Below are positions 9,801 to 17,959 of a stretch of 64,000 nucleotides of DNA, in pieces; within the stretch, counting starts at the first letter, position 1; every line of letters begins with the position of its first letter. The translations under genes were made by a program, and so were the position numbers. The DNA is taken from assembly GCF_024129865.1 (NCBI RefSeq), contig NZ_JAMYFE010000037.1:30646-94645 (forward strand), in the 5' to 3' direction. This DNA comes from Stieleria tagensis (GTDB lineage: Bacteria > Planctomycetota > Planctomycetia > Pirellulales > Pirellulaceae). The notes beneath the pieces were generated by a model. The model worked only from the letters and a program-made list of their open reading frames with translations, searched no databases and was not told where the DNA came from.

Positions 9801-12800
9801 GGCATCACGCATTTGATCGGCCACGGCCGGATCGTAAGTCCACCACGATGTTTCGGCAAAATGTTTGCCGATCACGTCCTCTCGATTCGCTCTCGCGATT
9901 TCCATCGAGCGATCATCCACTTCGACGAGTATGCCATCGCGGTCAATCACCCCCACCAATCCGAGTTGATTGTTGATCACGCGGCGCAGGTGTGACTCGC
10001 GATCGGTCAGTTCCAACTCCCATCGTTTCTGGACGTTGATATCGGTGTTCATGCCGACCCAGCGTTTCACAGTCCCGTCCCGTTTGTATTGGGCAACCGC
10101 ACGCACTTGCGTCCAGCGGTATTCACCACTGTGGTGCTTCAGCCGATACTGGACGGAGAAAGGGCCATTGGATTCGACCGCCGCCCGCCATTTCTCCCTC
10201 GTCAGCTGGCGGTCCTCCGGATGGATCGCGTCCAACCAACCCTCTCCAATCCACTGTGCTACCGTTTGCCCGGTAAAGGCACGCCAGCTCGGCGAATCCA
10301 GTGACACAGTGCCATCGGCATTGGCGATCCAAACGATTTGTGCCGACGCGGCGACCAACAACTGAAATAATTCTTCGCTCTCACGCAGCTGAGTGACCTC
10401 GGTAAAGGTCACGACGATGCCTTCGATCGCACCGGTACCCGATCGGTAGGGCAGAACGCGGCGGATATAAGATTTTCCAGACCTAGCCGTCACGGTATGC
10501 TCGACCGACTGTCCGTCGTCTAACTCACTCGGCTCGGGCAGTTTCGGCATCTGATCGACTAACGGAACAAAGTGATCCAGGGGCCGACCGATGTCCGTGC
10601 TGATCAGACCGTAGATGTCGGTGATCGCCGGTGTAAAACTGCGGATATTTCGATCTTCATCCAAAAACACCGTTGCGATCTGAGTGCTGCGCAACAGATT
10701 TTGCAAATCACTGTGCGCCCGTGCCACCGCATCACTGCTGGCGCGGATCTCTTCTTTGGACGCCTCCAATTCCTCGTTGGCCGATTGCAGTTCCTCATTC
10801 ATCGACAACAGTTCTTCGTTGGACGACTTCATCTCCTCATTGGCCGCCTCCATGTCCTGCATCGTTCTGTCTAAATCTTCACGTGTCGAACTCAGTTCCA
10901 GTTCCAACTGCGCAATGATCGACTCGGCTTCGCTGGAGTTCTGCAATGCAGGATGACTGATTTCATCGCGTCCGATCGGTGTCCCCAGTTCGTGAAAGAC
11001 AACCATATACAACGCTTCGTCTTCACCGAGTCGCGGCATGGGTTGTACGGTCAACATCACACGCTGAATTTGGTCGCCCTGACGCAGCGACAGGTTGTCG
11101 TGTTGAACCCGACGTTTCGTTTTCACCGCTTCAGAGATCGCGGCTCGTAACCCGATCCGCAATTCGCTGGCAACCATTTTGACGACATGGTTTTGGAAAT
11201 CGCCGTCACCGAGCGTCAAGAACTTTTGCATGTCCGCCGCGGCATTGAGCACTTTGCCGGATTCATCAATCACACAGGACTTGGGCGCAAATTCATCTAA
11301 CAGAATCCGCTGCCGCATCGCCGTCAGGTCCACCGGGTGCTCTGAAATCGGCGTGGAGCTGCCGTTATTGTTGCCGTTGGATGTGACCGGAGTCGGCCGC
11401 TGACCCAACGCCGGCGTGGTGCCTACCGCGGTGCCCTTGCGTTGCGAGATCCGCGATTTGGCGTCGACACTGCGAAACAATTCACCATGCGAGGTCATGC
11501 TTTCACTGGGCCCCAGAAAGAGAAACCCCGATGGCCGCAGCGCGTAGTGAAACAAAGGGACAAGCTTCTTTTGTAAATGCGGGCCCAAATAGATCAACAA
11601 ATTGCGACAACAGATCAAGTCCTGTCGCGAAAACGGTGGATCGCTGATCAGGTTATGTGCCGAGAACAACACCAGGTCGCGGATCTCTTTGGTGACCTGA
11701 TAGCGATTGCCACGTTTGACAAAAAAACGCTGCAAACGTTTTTCGGAAATGTTCTCTTGGATGCCGACCGGATAGATGCCTTCTCGTGCGATCTGCAAGG
11801 CGCGTTCATCGATGTCGGTGGCGAAAATTTGCACCTCCGGCGGCGATTCAATCTCATCCATGAATTCACGACACAGAATCGCCAGCGAGTAGGCTTCGGC
11901 ACCGTTGGCACAGCCGGCCACCCAGATTCGAATGCTGTCGTCCGCATTCCGCTGCTCAAATAATTTCGGCAACACCTCTTTCCGAAGGGCTGCAAACGCT
12001 TCTGGGTCACGAAAAAACATCGTCACACCAATCAGCAGCTCGCGAAACAATGCCTGTGCTTCGTCGTCATGACGTTGCAGGTCGTTGACATACTCAGCGA
12101 CCGAGGCAACCTTCAGAATCTGCATCCGTCGCTGAATGCGGCGCCGTAGCGTGCTGTTTTTGTAGTGTTGGAAATTGTGACCGGTGACAGACAATAACGT
12201 CTCCGCGATGGTCGGAATCGCTTCCTCGATCCGCTCGTGGAGCCGCACGGGTGAGAGTTCGTGATTGAGAGCCAGCAAATGACGGCAGTAGCGTTTTAAT
12301 TCAGCGGCAATCTCAGCCGGCTCCATCACATGATCGGCGACCCCGGTCGTCGCAGCGCTGCGTGGCATCGAATCAAACTTTGCCGATTTTGAATCCTGAG
12401 CAAAGGTCAGCCCGCCGGCGTCACTGATTGCTTTCAAACCCAATGTGCCGTCGGTTCCGGCACCCGACAAAATCACTCCCACCGCACTCTCGCCCTGATC
12501 CTCGGCAAGCGAGTGAAAGAAAGTGTCAATCGGCGAAGACGGTCGCCGGTCAGATTCGTTCGTGATCGGCCGTAAAACCCCCGCCGATAACTCCAACGGT
12601 TGCTGGGGCGGGCCGACATAAACGCAACCGGATCGCACTTGAATCGAGTCAACCACCTCGACCACATCCAAAGTCGTCGCGGCAGACAACAACTCGGCCA
12701 GCAGGGACTGACCGGCGCGATCCATGTGTTGAACAAAGACAATCGCCAGCTCAGAGGCCGATCCCAACGCATTTAGAAACGCTTGAAAAGCCTCCAGCCC

Positions 12801-12866
12801 GCCTGCCGAAGCGCCAACACCCACAATCAGGGGAGGTGCGATCTTGTTCGACTCTGGTTCATTCAT
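6843..12866 (-). CDS. CheB-CheR-multiPAS-histidine kinase-receiver hybrid
   Basis: A 2007-aa cytoplasmic signalling protein. Domains in order: CheB methylesterase (residues about 10-195; catalytic Ser20 in GASAGG, His47, Asp139 in GAGTDG), CheR methyltransferase (about 205-475), a PAS-like region, a long Glu-rich coiled coil repeating NEEL/NEEM (about 650-720), then seven further PAS domains, HisKA (His1628 in MSHEIRTPM), HATPase_c (NLVGNAIKFT, DTGIGMS, GGTGLGLAI) and a C-terminal receiver (Asp1936 in LLDMQMP). CheB-CheR-PAS fusions are known; here the kinase and receiver are on the same chain. The SAM-binding motif of the CheR part reads GCANGAEAYS where GC(A/S)TGEE(A/P)YS is usual, so methyl transfer may be altered. 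No chemoreceptor or cheA gene is in the window. Confidence 0.93.
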   Translation of the reverse strand: MNEPESNKIAPPLIVGVGASAGGLEAFQAFLNALGSASELAIVFVQHMDRAGQSLLAELLSAATTLDVVEVVDSIQVRSGCVYVGPPQQPLELSAGVLRPITNESDRRPSSPIDTFFHSLAEDQGESAVGVILSGAGTDGTLGLKAISDAGGLTFAQDSKSAKFDSMPRSAATTGVADHVMEPAEIAAELKRYCRHLLALNHELSPVRLHERIEEAIPTIAETLLSVTGHNFQHYKNSTLRRRIQRRMQILKVASVAEYVNDLQRHDDEAQALFRELLIGVTMFFRDPEAFAALRKEVLPKLFEQRNADDSIRIWVAGCANGAEAYSLAILCREFMDEIESPPEVQIFATDIDERALQIAREGIYPVGIQENISEKRLQRFFVKRGNRYQVTKEIRDLVLFSAHNLISDPPFSRQDLICCRNLLIYLGPHLQKKLVPLFHYALRPSGFLFLGPSESMTSHGELFRSVDAKSRISQRKGTAVGTTPALGQRPTPVTSNGNNNGSSTPISEHPVDLTAMRQRILLDEFAPKSCVIDESGKVLNAAADMQKFLTLGDGDFQNHVVKMVASELRIGLRAAISEAVKTKRRVQHDNLSLRQGDQIQRVMLTVQPMPRLGEDEALYMVVFHELGTPIGRDEISHPALQNSSEAESIIAQLELELSSTREDLDRTMQDMEAANEEMKSSNEELLSMNEELQSANEELEASKEEIRASSDAVARAHSDLQNLLRSTQIATVFLDEDRNIRSFTPAITDIYGLISTDIGRPLDHFVPLVDQMPKLPEPSELDDGQSVEHTVTARSGKSYIRRVLPYRSGTGAIEGIVVTFTEVTQLRESEELFQLLVAASAQIVWIANADGTVSLDSPSWRAFTGQTVAQWIGEGWLDAIHPEDRQLTREKWRAAVESNGPFSVQYRLKHHSGEYRWTQVRAVAQYKRDGTVKRWVGMNTDINVQKRWELELTDRESHLRRVINNQLGLVGVIDRDGILVEVDDRSMEIARANREDVIGKHFAETSWWTYDPAVADQMRDAMQRAFAGEVVRYDVSLFAHGDEGVMIDFMIAPVKDADGNVEYLIPSGVDIRDRYRAEKELLANQHRVRMALKAGGMAAWEWTEQKSYWETGLFELLGIPETEHPSSELFFECVHPDDRKMLQTRWQRAIHGQDDYQSEFRICRPDGQVRWLSAVGSLVRDASGAVVRMYGLNWDITDQKEYEQRIRASEERLRLALSAAELQLWQWNVIEDQWYWSDERLTKTASSPVRLLGGFADFLKRVHRHERGQVKAAIHTSLERGDPFRAEYRVLRGGTYRWVLSLAHISIQDEDSPMQMVGVELDITDRKESEELIRQSLQRVESSNAKLQGLFDVTAIFAGVLDLDGYVQEANETSTTACGYRREQVIGKVFWECPWWSGSETVRRRVREAHLAAKSGETVDLQLDYWLVDGSKRLLQLRVAPARNESGEVVYTVPSGVDVTEQKQREREVRLSEQRLRVAAKAAGFGMLHVDLRNSRVTFSSELNRIVGYPADHEFGLSPDQTPPFVHPDDVADYEDHGRQALLSDDESMPPLDHRIVRPDGQIRWVRLQTKTLFGTDKQGNTRPRQIIGTMLDITAQHEFEESLKAARAEAVAANQSKSAFVANMSHEIRTPMTAILGYTDLIADRIDDEEAIGHLRTIRRNGDFLLEIINDILDLSKIEAGKFDVNPERFDPTRLVEDVRSIMEVRASENDLTLDVHYDGKIPAEIESDPKRLKQILINLVGNAIKFTKHGNVKVVVRHLVGRNGQSCGSDDPALQFDIIDTGIGMSDEQQQKLFKPFSQGDSSVSRHFGGTGLGLAISRRLSEMLGGKIEVESSVGEGSRFTATVATGDIEGVDLVEPRPVIEPSADERPREPIKLDCHVLVVDDRHDIRFLSGRILGKAGATVAEAEDGQIAVDHIREALQNGNPPALILLDMQMPNLDGYDTAKQLRTLGFTGPIIALTADAMQGDMNRCIESGCNDYLSKPIDAMRLVSLVSELTTQAKMV

Positions 12867-13030
12867 TCAGTTCACTCACGGGGGATCGATCGGCATTTCA
12901 GTCGATTCTCGACCCACCCCTGCGGTCTGGGAAAGATTGGGAACGGCTTGGTATAAAGATAGATCGTGCTGCCATCGGCAACAACGGGCGAATTTCACCG
13001 AATCGCTGCCGAACTTGGGAACAGGGAATC

Positions 13031-13564
13031 ATGTTTAATTCAGCTGACAGTGAAAGTTTGATCGTCATCGCCGTTGCGGCGCTGCTGGGTGCCGTGCTCG
13101 GGATCGAACGAGAAATCGCCAAAAAACCCGCCGGTGTTCGCACCCATATTCTGGTCTGCGCCGGCAGCGCCCTGATGATGGTGCTGGGCCAAGCCATTGT
13201 GGACCAGTTTCAAGCCCGGGAACCCGCTGAGGTGATCAAGGCAGACCCGATTCGGGTGTTGCAAGCGATCGTCGTCGGCATCAGCTTCTTAGGCGCCGGC
13301 ACGATTATCCATGATCGCGATGAAGTCGAAGGATTGACCACGGCCGCAACGGTCTATCTGACGGCCGGAATTGGCGTGGCAGTCGCCGTCGGTCGGATTC
13401 CGCTGGCCGTCCTGATCACGATCGCCGCAGTCGTGGTGCTCTCCCTGGTTGGATGGCTGGAATCCCTGTTCGAATCGCTACAGGAAAAACAGGATCGCAG
13501 ATCAGACCAGTCCCCGAAAACACCGTCCGAAGACAGTGATCCGCCTGCTGCCGACCGCATGTGA
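13031..13564 (+). CDS. MgtC/SapB-family membrane protein
   Basis: A 177-aa inner-membrane protein of the MgtC/SapB family. The signature GIEREIAKKPAGVRTHILVC follows the first helix, and four to five hydrophobic segments occupy residues 8-145, including FLGAGTIIHD and LTTAATVYLTAGIGVAVAVG. The charged tail (about 155-177) is shorter than the ACT-like domain of virulence-type MgtC. ATG 13031 has GGGA seven bases upstream. MgtC proteins act in Mg-limited or acid conditions, partly by modulating ATP synthase; that role is inferred, not shown. It converges on the ATP-grasp gene with only 7 nt between. Confidence 0.87.
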   Translation: MFNSADSESLIVIAVAALLGAVLGIEREIAKKPAGVRTHILVCAGSALMMVLGQAIVDQFQAREPAEVIKADPIRVLQAIVVGISFLGAGTIIHDRDEVEGLTTAATVYLTAGIGVAVAVGRIPLAVLITIAAVVVLSLVGWLESLFESLQEKQDRRSDQSPKTPSEDSDPPAADRM

Positions 13565-13571
13565 TGAATCA

Positions 13572-14618
13572 CTACAGCGTTGCGATATCACGATTGCGCA
13601 TCGTTGCTCCATAGTACGATCGGTATTGCGCCTTGCGTTCCAGGTCGCGGATCACCACATCCGTAAAATCAACTCCGGTCAGTTTCTGGCTGCTGCCTAA
13701 ACCGCCGGGACTGAACACGTTGATCTCCATCAACTTGTCCTCGACGATGTCCAACCCGACCAGAAACATTCCATCTTGCACCAGTTTGGGACGGACCATT
13801 TCCACCAGCTCCAGCATTTTGTCGGTCACCTCCGCCTCGACGCCCTTACCGCCCGAATGCATGTTGCTGCGAGCATCGCCGGTATCATTGCGTCGTCGAA
13901 AGGCCGCGTATTTGCCATCTTTCATCAGCGGTCGACCGTTCATCACAAACATCCGCACGTCGCCATCGACGGCTGCGGGCAGGTATTCTTGGGCGATACA
14001 GAATCCGTCGCGGATCACCGCTTCGATCATCTGATTCAAATTTGCTTTTTCATCTTCGCCGATCAAGAACACACTCTGTCCGCCGGATCCCTGCAAGGGT
14101 TTGACCACCACCTTGTCGTGCTGATCGGCGATAAAGGCTTTGATGTCGTCCACGTCACGACTGATGCAGGTTCGCGGACGAACCTGTTCGGGGAAGTGTT
14201 GGAAATAGGTCTTGTTCAGCGCGTTGGCCAAGCTGAAGGGATCGTTCAAGACGATCACGCCACGCGTGGCAGCAAGCTGGCTGAACAGAATGCCGCTGGT
14301 CTGTGCCCACGGTCGGTCCGAAGCATCATCGGAAGGATCGTTTCGCAGCAGCAAAACATCTAAATCATCTAACGAGATCCGTTGACTTTGGTTGTCGTCA
14401 CTTTGCACTTCGCCCAAGAACGTCTTTAGCGAATCATATTTCCCATTGTTGACGCTGCGCACATGCGCCTGGATCGAACCGTCGGGAGCATAGATGAAAT
14501 CACCGACACCCAACAGAAAACTCTCATGCCCCAAATTGACCGCTGACATCGCCAGCCGTGTGGTCGTGTAACTGGCTTTTTCGGTCATCACGTCATTGAC
14601 TACAAATCCAATCTTCAT
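13572..14618 (-). CDS. GshB-like ATP-grasp ligase
   Basis: A 348-aa ATP-grasp enzyme closest in plan to bacterial glutathione synthetase. It shows the ATP-binding lysine and glycine loop (VVVKPLQGSGGQSVF), the adenine-side segment AQEYLPA followed by GDVRMFV, a HSGGKG loop resembling the AAGGRG loop of GshB, and the metal-binding LMEINVFSPGG near the C-terminus (EIN motif). Such enzymes join a carboxylate to an amine via an acyl-phosphate. No gamma-glutamylcysteine ligase gene is nearby, and the gene is the last of a coupled operon with a DUF1704 peptidase and an amidohydrolase (ATGA overlap at 14615-14618). So it could be a glutathione synthetase or a peptide/protein-modifying ligase; context favours the second, the sequence the first. 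Confidence 0.85.
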   Translation of the reverse strand: MKIGFVVNDVMTEKASYTTTRLAMSAVNLGHESFLLGVGDFIYAPDGSIQAHVRSVNNGKYDSLKTFLGEVQSDDNQSQRISLDDLDVLLLRNDPSDDASDRPWAQTSGILFSQLAATRGVIVLNDPFSLANALNKTYFQHFPEQVRPRTCISRDVDDIKAFIADQHDKVVVKPLQGSGGQSVFLIGEDEKANLNQMIEAVIRDGFCIAQEYLPAAVDGDVRMFVMNGRPLMKDGKYAAFRRRNDTGDARSNMHSGGKGVEAEVTDKMLELVEMVRPKLVQDGMFLVGLDIVEDKLMEINVFSPGGLGSSQKLTGVDFTDVVIRDLERKAQYRSYYGATMRNRDIATL

Positions 14619-16588
14619 CTGTCCGTCTCCATGAGGTCCAGGACGGACTTGCCGCGACAGGCATCGAGCCGCTCGCGAACTTTGGCGTCGTCCAAAAATC
14701 GAGGTAATAAACGTGGCGGTTCGATGATGCCACGTCGACGTAGTTCTTGAATGTAGGGAACATGTTGCAGACCGATTTTGCCGACATACAACGGCTCGAT
14801 ATCGTGTCCGGCTGCAAGATAAACCAACAGATCTCGCAAACCACGCAGGTAAATCAAGTCTTTGGTCAATCCGCCGCCTCGAAACACACGCAAGGCGGTG
14901 GTGAATGATTGCCGACCGCTGAATCGGTGGCGGCGATGCAATTTGCGATAGACGTCGGCAAAAGATTCGCCGCGCGTGACGCAGCGCGTCGCGATCACAC
15001 GTGCGGCCAGCGTTCGCATGCGGTTGCGGGTCAATCCGCCCACCAAATATTCCGCCAACACAGCCAGCCCCTCCTGCAATTCTTCGTATCCCGCCAGCCC
15101 GGCGTACATCTGACGCAGCGGCTGGCAGCGACCATTGAAATAGGTCAACAGGTGCGTCCCGATCTCATGATGCAGTAGCGCCGTCACTCGGCGCGGTGAC
15201 AATCGCAAATTGTTGGCGATCAACAATCGGTCTTGCGAAACCATGATGCCTGATGCAATCCGATCGGAAACCTCGACCTTCGCATTAAACTCGCTCATTC
15301 GTGTGTGATAGTGGTCAATCTCCTCACGCGCTCGCTGCACCAACTGGTTGGTACCAACCGTTTTCTTGTTCTCGACCGACGGCTGGTCGGCCGCATTTCG
15401 ATCGGGCCGAAATCGTTGCAATATCTCACGGGCCAGTTCCACCAGTTCTTCCTCCGGCGCACCGTACAATTGCAAACTGTTGGCAAGGAAATTGGATTGC
15501 CCCGGGTGCAACGAAGTGGCCTCGGGTAGATGCAATTCTCGCAGCGAGGTCAGTTGATGATCGATTTCGTTTTGCTTCTCCCAGAACAGATGCGCCAACG
15601 TCGGATCTTCGATACGCTCGATCTCGACCGCAAACAGTTGACGTTTCAACAGATTGGGATGGTAGGGCAAGTGTCGGTACTGCAGTGGCGGTAGTTCGCG
15701 ATAGCCGTGTTCGCGAAAATGACAACCGGCGTCCTCCGCATTGGTCGGCGTGACCTGCAACAGAAAATCAAAGGACTGCGAAACATCGCTCAGTTGCTGG
15801 TCGATCAGACGCACCGCTTTGACCATCGACGAGGGGCCCAGCGTGTCGTAGTGCGAGGATTCCGATTCCTTTACCGTCCCAGTGAACTCAGCAATGGTCT
15901 TGCGAATCGCCGTCGCTAGTTGCCAACGCAAACGTTGTAAAACCAACGGATAGATTGCGCCGGTTTTTGAATCGCGATAAATGGGTTTCACCGCCAATCC
16001 GATCGTACAACACCCACCGCTGCCCCCATCACTGCACTCGGGCATCAACGGCGAGAAACCATCTGGATGGACTTGGTCGCCACTGCGAATTCGGACCACC
16101 GGCGAGTCGCTGGCCAGATGAATCGACGCCAGAGATTTGCGAAAAACTTCGATCGTTGACGGCATGGCGTCGGCGTCGGTACACACGATTTCAAAATCTG
16201 CATTCTCGGAATCCGCCTGTTCATCCTGCCCCGACGCCCACACCTCGATCAACAGAAAAGTGCCGAAGTGTTCCTGCATTGCACCACCAATCGCACCGCA
16301 TAAATCAGCCAAGCCGTCCTGATGCGCCGCATCGCCGTCGGCAAACAAGTACGACGCTTCACTGGTGACCAATTGTCGTGTGCCCAGATCGGGTTGCTGG
16401 CACTGCTGTTGACGGTAGACACATAGAAACGGCAATTGGCGATCAATCCGCAAACGACCCTCTCCCGGCAAATTACGGCGCACCCGCTTGTTCTTCTCCA
16501 AGCGAGCACAAACCGCTTTGGTGAGCGCCCGATAGCGGGATTCGATGGTCGAAGCCGTCCCGGCGGTCCCGGTCGATGAATCGCTCAC
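14615..16588 (-). CDS. DUF1704 QEGLA-motif zinc metallopeptidase
   Basis: A 657-aa protein of the family annotated as flavohemoglobin-expression-modulating QEGLA-motif protein (DUF1704). The C-terminal half is the peptidase-like domain: zinc motif HEIGTH at residues 474-479, followed by the defining LQEGLAVLAEYL about 25 residues later. The N-terminal 400 residues are poorly conserved to my eye and carry FLCVYR and RLRWQLATAIRKTIAEF-type segments. Human MATCAP, a member of the same domain family, removes the C-terminal tyrosine of alpha-tubulin, so a carboxypeptidase role is reasonable. The start is GTG 16588, overlapping the preceding stop as GTGA. No signal peptide is seen. It is the middle gene of the operon. 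Confidence 0.88.
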   Translation of the reverse strand: MSDSSTGTAGTASTIESRYRALTKAVCARLEKNKRVRRNLPGEGRLRIDRQLPFLCVYRQQQCQQPDLGTRQLVTSEASYLFADGDAAHQDGLADLCGAIGGAMQEHFGTFLLIEVWASGQDEQADSENADFEIVCTDADAMPSTIEVFRKSLASIHLASDSPVVRIRSGDQVHPDGFSPLMPECSDGGSGGCCTIGLAVKPIYRDSKTGAIYPLVLQRLRWQLATAIRKTIAEFTGTVKESESSHYDTLGPSSMVKAVRLIDQQLSDVSQSFDFLLQVTPTNAEDAGCHFREHGYRELPPLQYRHLPYHPNLLKRQLFAVEIERIEDPTLAHLFWEKQNEIDHQLTSLRELHLPEATSLHPGQSNFLANSLQLYGAPEEELVELAREILQRFRPDRNAADQPSVENKKTVGTNQLVQRAREEIDHYHTRMSEFNAKVEVSDRIASGIMVSQDRLLIANNLRLSPRRVTALLHHEIGTHLLTYFNGRCQPLRQMYAGLAGYEELQEGLAVLAEYLVGGLTRNRMRTLAARVIATRCVTRGESFADVYRKLHRRHRFSGRQSFTTALRVFRGGGLTKDLIYLRGLRDLLVYLAAGHDIEPLYVGKIGLQHVPYIQELRRRGIIEPPRLLPRFLDDAKVRERLDACRGKSVLDLMETDR

Positions 16589-17370
16589 ATCTGCTCCAAT
16601 TCATCGCGTACGCCGGGCAACGTCGATCGCAATGCTTTGTAAATGCATTCGACCTCACTGGGATCCGCTTCACCGTTCCACTCGTCCATGAAGAACTTTT
16701 TGAACTCGATGGCAATCGAACAGACCTGCTGGGGATAGGTTTCGTGAACCCATTTGCCGAAATGTCCGCCTTGGAATTTAACGTTCTCACGCACATCCAA
16801 ACTGCGACCATGAAAATCATAAGCACGCAATCGATCAATGAATCGATCGACGACGGGCGCCCAATACTCACGGTCCATCGTTCCGGTGCCAATATTGACT
16901 TCGGGGTTCAATAACCGGTCCGCCTCAGGCGCGTCAGCTCCGTCGCGGCGATAGTTATAGGTATGCAGGTCATAGATCACGACATGCCCATGTTCGGCCA
17001 CCATTTCATCCAACAAGCTTTTGACCTGCTGATAAAACAAATCGTATTCGCGCAACGAAGCCGCCTTCATCTTCTGATCCGGCGGCGTGTCCCAAACCTC
17101 CATGCCCCAGGCATCGGCCGGACGTTCATAAACCGCTTTGTCACGGGGTCGATTCAAATCCACTTCGAAACGCGATCGCAACCCAACGATTTGCGTTTTA
17201 GCGATCTGAGTCCACTCGCCAGTCAGTGGATCCTCTTCTCGCAATTGCTCCTGTTCATCGATCCGCAAATGGCGTTCGACACTGCGCCGCGTGTCGTGAC
17301 CATTGTGAATGGCCGCGGCGACGATTGGCCCCGTGCCACGCTGAAAAATGCAATGAGGTTTGAGTGTCAT
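16585..17370 (-). CDS. N-formylglutamate amidohydrolase-like protein
   Basis: A 261-aa metallohydrolase-like protein of the N-formylglutamate amidohydrolase (HutG-type) family. Likely metal/active-site segments are AAIHNGHDTRR near residue 20, VDLNRPRDKAVYE near 71 and VIYDLHTYNYRRDG near 130; GHFGKWVHETYP and SIAIEFKKFFMDEW are also typical. HutG cleaves N-formyl-glutamate in histidine breakdown, but no hut genes occur here. Instead it opens a coupled operon with DUF1704 and ATP-grasp genes, so its substrate may be another N-acyl or amide bond. A sigma-54-like element sits just upstream (17409-17424). ATG 17370 is used; its ribosome site is weak. Confidence 0.83.
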   Translation of the reverse strand: MTLKPHCIFQRGTGPIVAAAIHNGHDTRRSVERHLRIDEQEQLREEDPLTGEWTQIAKTQIVGLRSRFEVDLNRPRDKAVYERPADAWGMEVWDTPPDQKMKAASLREYDLFYQQVKSLLDEMVAEHGHVVIYDLHTYNYRRDGADAPEADRLLNPEVNIGTGTMDREYWAPVVDRFIDRLRAYDFHGRSLDVRENVKFQGGHFGKWVHETYPQQVCSIAIEFKKFFMDEWNGEADPSEVECIYKALRSTLPGVRDELEQM

Positions 17371-17408
17371 GAGGATTCGCCCGAGTTGGAGTGTAAATGG
17401 TTGGGTTT

Positions 17409-17424
17409 AGCGAATCCCGTACCA
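17409..17424 (-). promoter_or_regulatory. candidate sigma-54 promoter of the amidohydrolase operon
   Basis: On the minus strand the sequence reads TGGTACGGGATTCGCT, against the -24/-12 consensus TGGCACGNNNNTTGCW. The GG and GC dinucleotides are spaced exactly ten bases apart and two other consensus positions differ. Transcription would start near 17398, about 28 nt before the ATG at 17370. A match of this quality can occur by chance. Confidence 0.4.
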
Positions 17425-17590
17425 ATCAGGCACTACGATGCTGCTTTTCGAACACAGTCGATACCGACTCGCCACTCAAGTCATTCACGGTTCGTTTGAA
17501 TCGATGCACTGACCCGCTCGCCACCAGGCTGAACGATCTGCGACCAATCGACTCGTCTGGAAAGTCCAGTTTGCTACTCCCGTGACCCTG

Positions 17591-17622
17591 GCGATTACCC
17601 ACAAATGGCGACCCGACGCGTC
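17591..17622. repeat. dispersed intergenic repeat, copy 1
   Basis: A 32-bp stretch beginning GCGATTACCCACAAATGG recurs at 28329-28360 with a single mismatch (G to A). Both copies lie between genes. It belongs to the 589-nt non-coding interval 17371-17959, which otherwise holds two hairpins, a short direct repeat and promoter elements but no gene I can support. Confidence 0.8.
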
Positions 17623-17658
17623 AGCGAGGGATTTAGCCGTTTGACGGGATCCCTCGCT
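17623..17658. repeat. inverted repeat (10-bp arms) abutting the dispersed repeat
   Basis: AGCGAGGGAT at 17623-17632 is the perfect inverse complement of ATCCCTCGCT at 17649-17658, with 16 nt between. It directly follows the dispersed repeat copy. No T-run follows on either strand, so it is not a standard terminator. Confidence 0.7.
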
Positions 17659-17760
17659 AACGTTTCTTTGAAGTTGCACAAATCTGCCTTTTAACTCAAA
17701 TGACTCGGTAAATTGCCGCTTCGATCTCTTCACTCTTCCTTGGGAGAGTCGGCCTCTCAG

Positions 17761-17796
17761 GGCCGGAGAGGGGCTTTCTGAGAACCCTCTCCGGCC
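17761..17796. repeat. strong 12-bp hairpin
   Basis: GGCCGGAGAGGG (17761-17772) pairs perfectly with CCCTCTCCGGCC (17785-17796) around a 12-nt loop. A CCTCTC just upstream (17753-17758) could pair instead with GAGAGG inside the left arm, giving two mutually exclusive structures. A T-rich stretch begins only about 13 nt after the stem, so terminator function is doubtful. Confidence 0.65.
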
Positions 17797-17837
17797 GCTT
17801 AGCCGTCAGACTTTATTTCTCTTTGGAATGCCGGATT

Positions 17838-17853
17838 CGGCACGACCTTTGCG
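17838..17853 (+). promoter_or_regulatory. sigma-54 (-24/-12) promoter of the PA2169-family gene
   Basis: The sequence CGGCACGACCTTTGCG matches TGGCACGNNNNTTGCW at every core position except the outermost T and the last W; GG (17839-17840) and GC (17851-17852) are exactly ten bases apart. Transcription would begin near 17864, about 95 nt before the ATG at 17960. This is well placed and points the right way. Confidence 0.65.
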
Positions 17854-17884
17854 TGATTCATTTCGAAAGACCGCACCGAGCTGT

Positions 17885-17913
17885 GCTTTCTAGCGCACTG
17901 AGCTTTCTAGCGC
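17885..17913 (+). repeat. 12-bp direct repeat in the PA2169-gene leader
   Basis: GCTTTCTAGCGC occurs at 17885-17896 and again at 17902-17913. Both copies are in the predicted 5' leader, between the sigma-54 element and the ribosome binding site. Confidence 0.6.
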
Positions 17914-17959
17914 TGTGAGGTTGCTTGAACAGAAAATAGAACCCGCAAGGAGAGATACG

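Noticed and set aside
17485-17733. 82-codon minus-strand open frame in the intergenic region
   Set aside because: It runs through the dispersed repeat and an inverted repeat, has no ribosome site and shows no protein-like conservation pattern.
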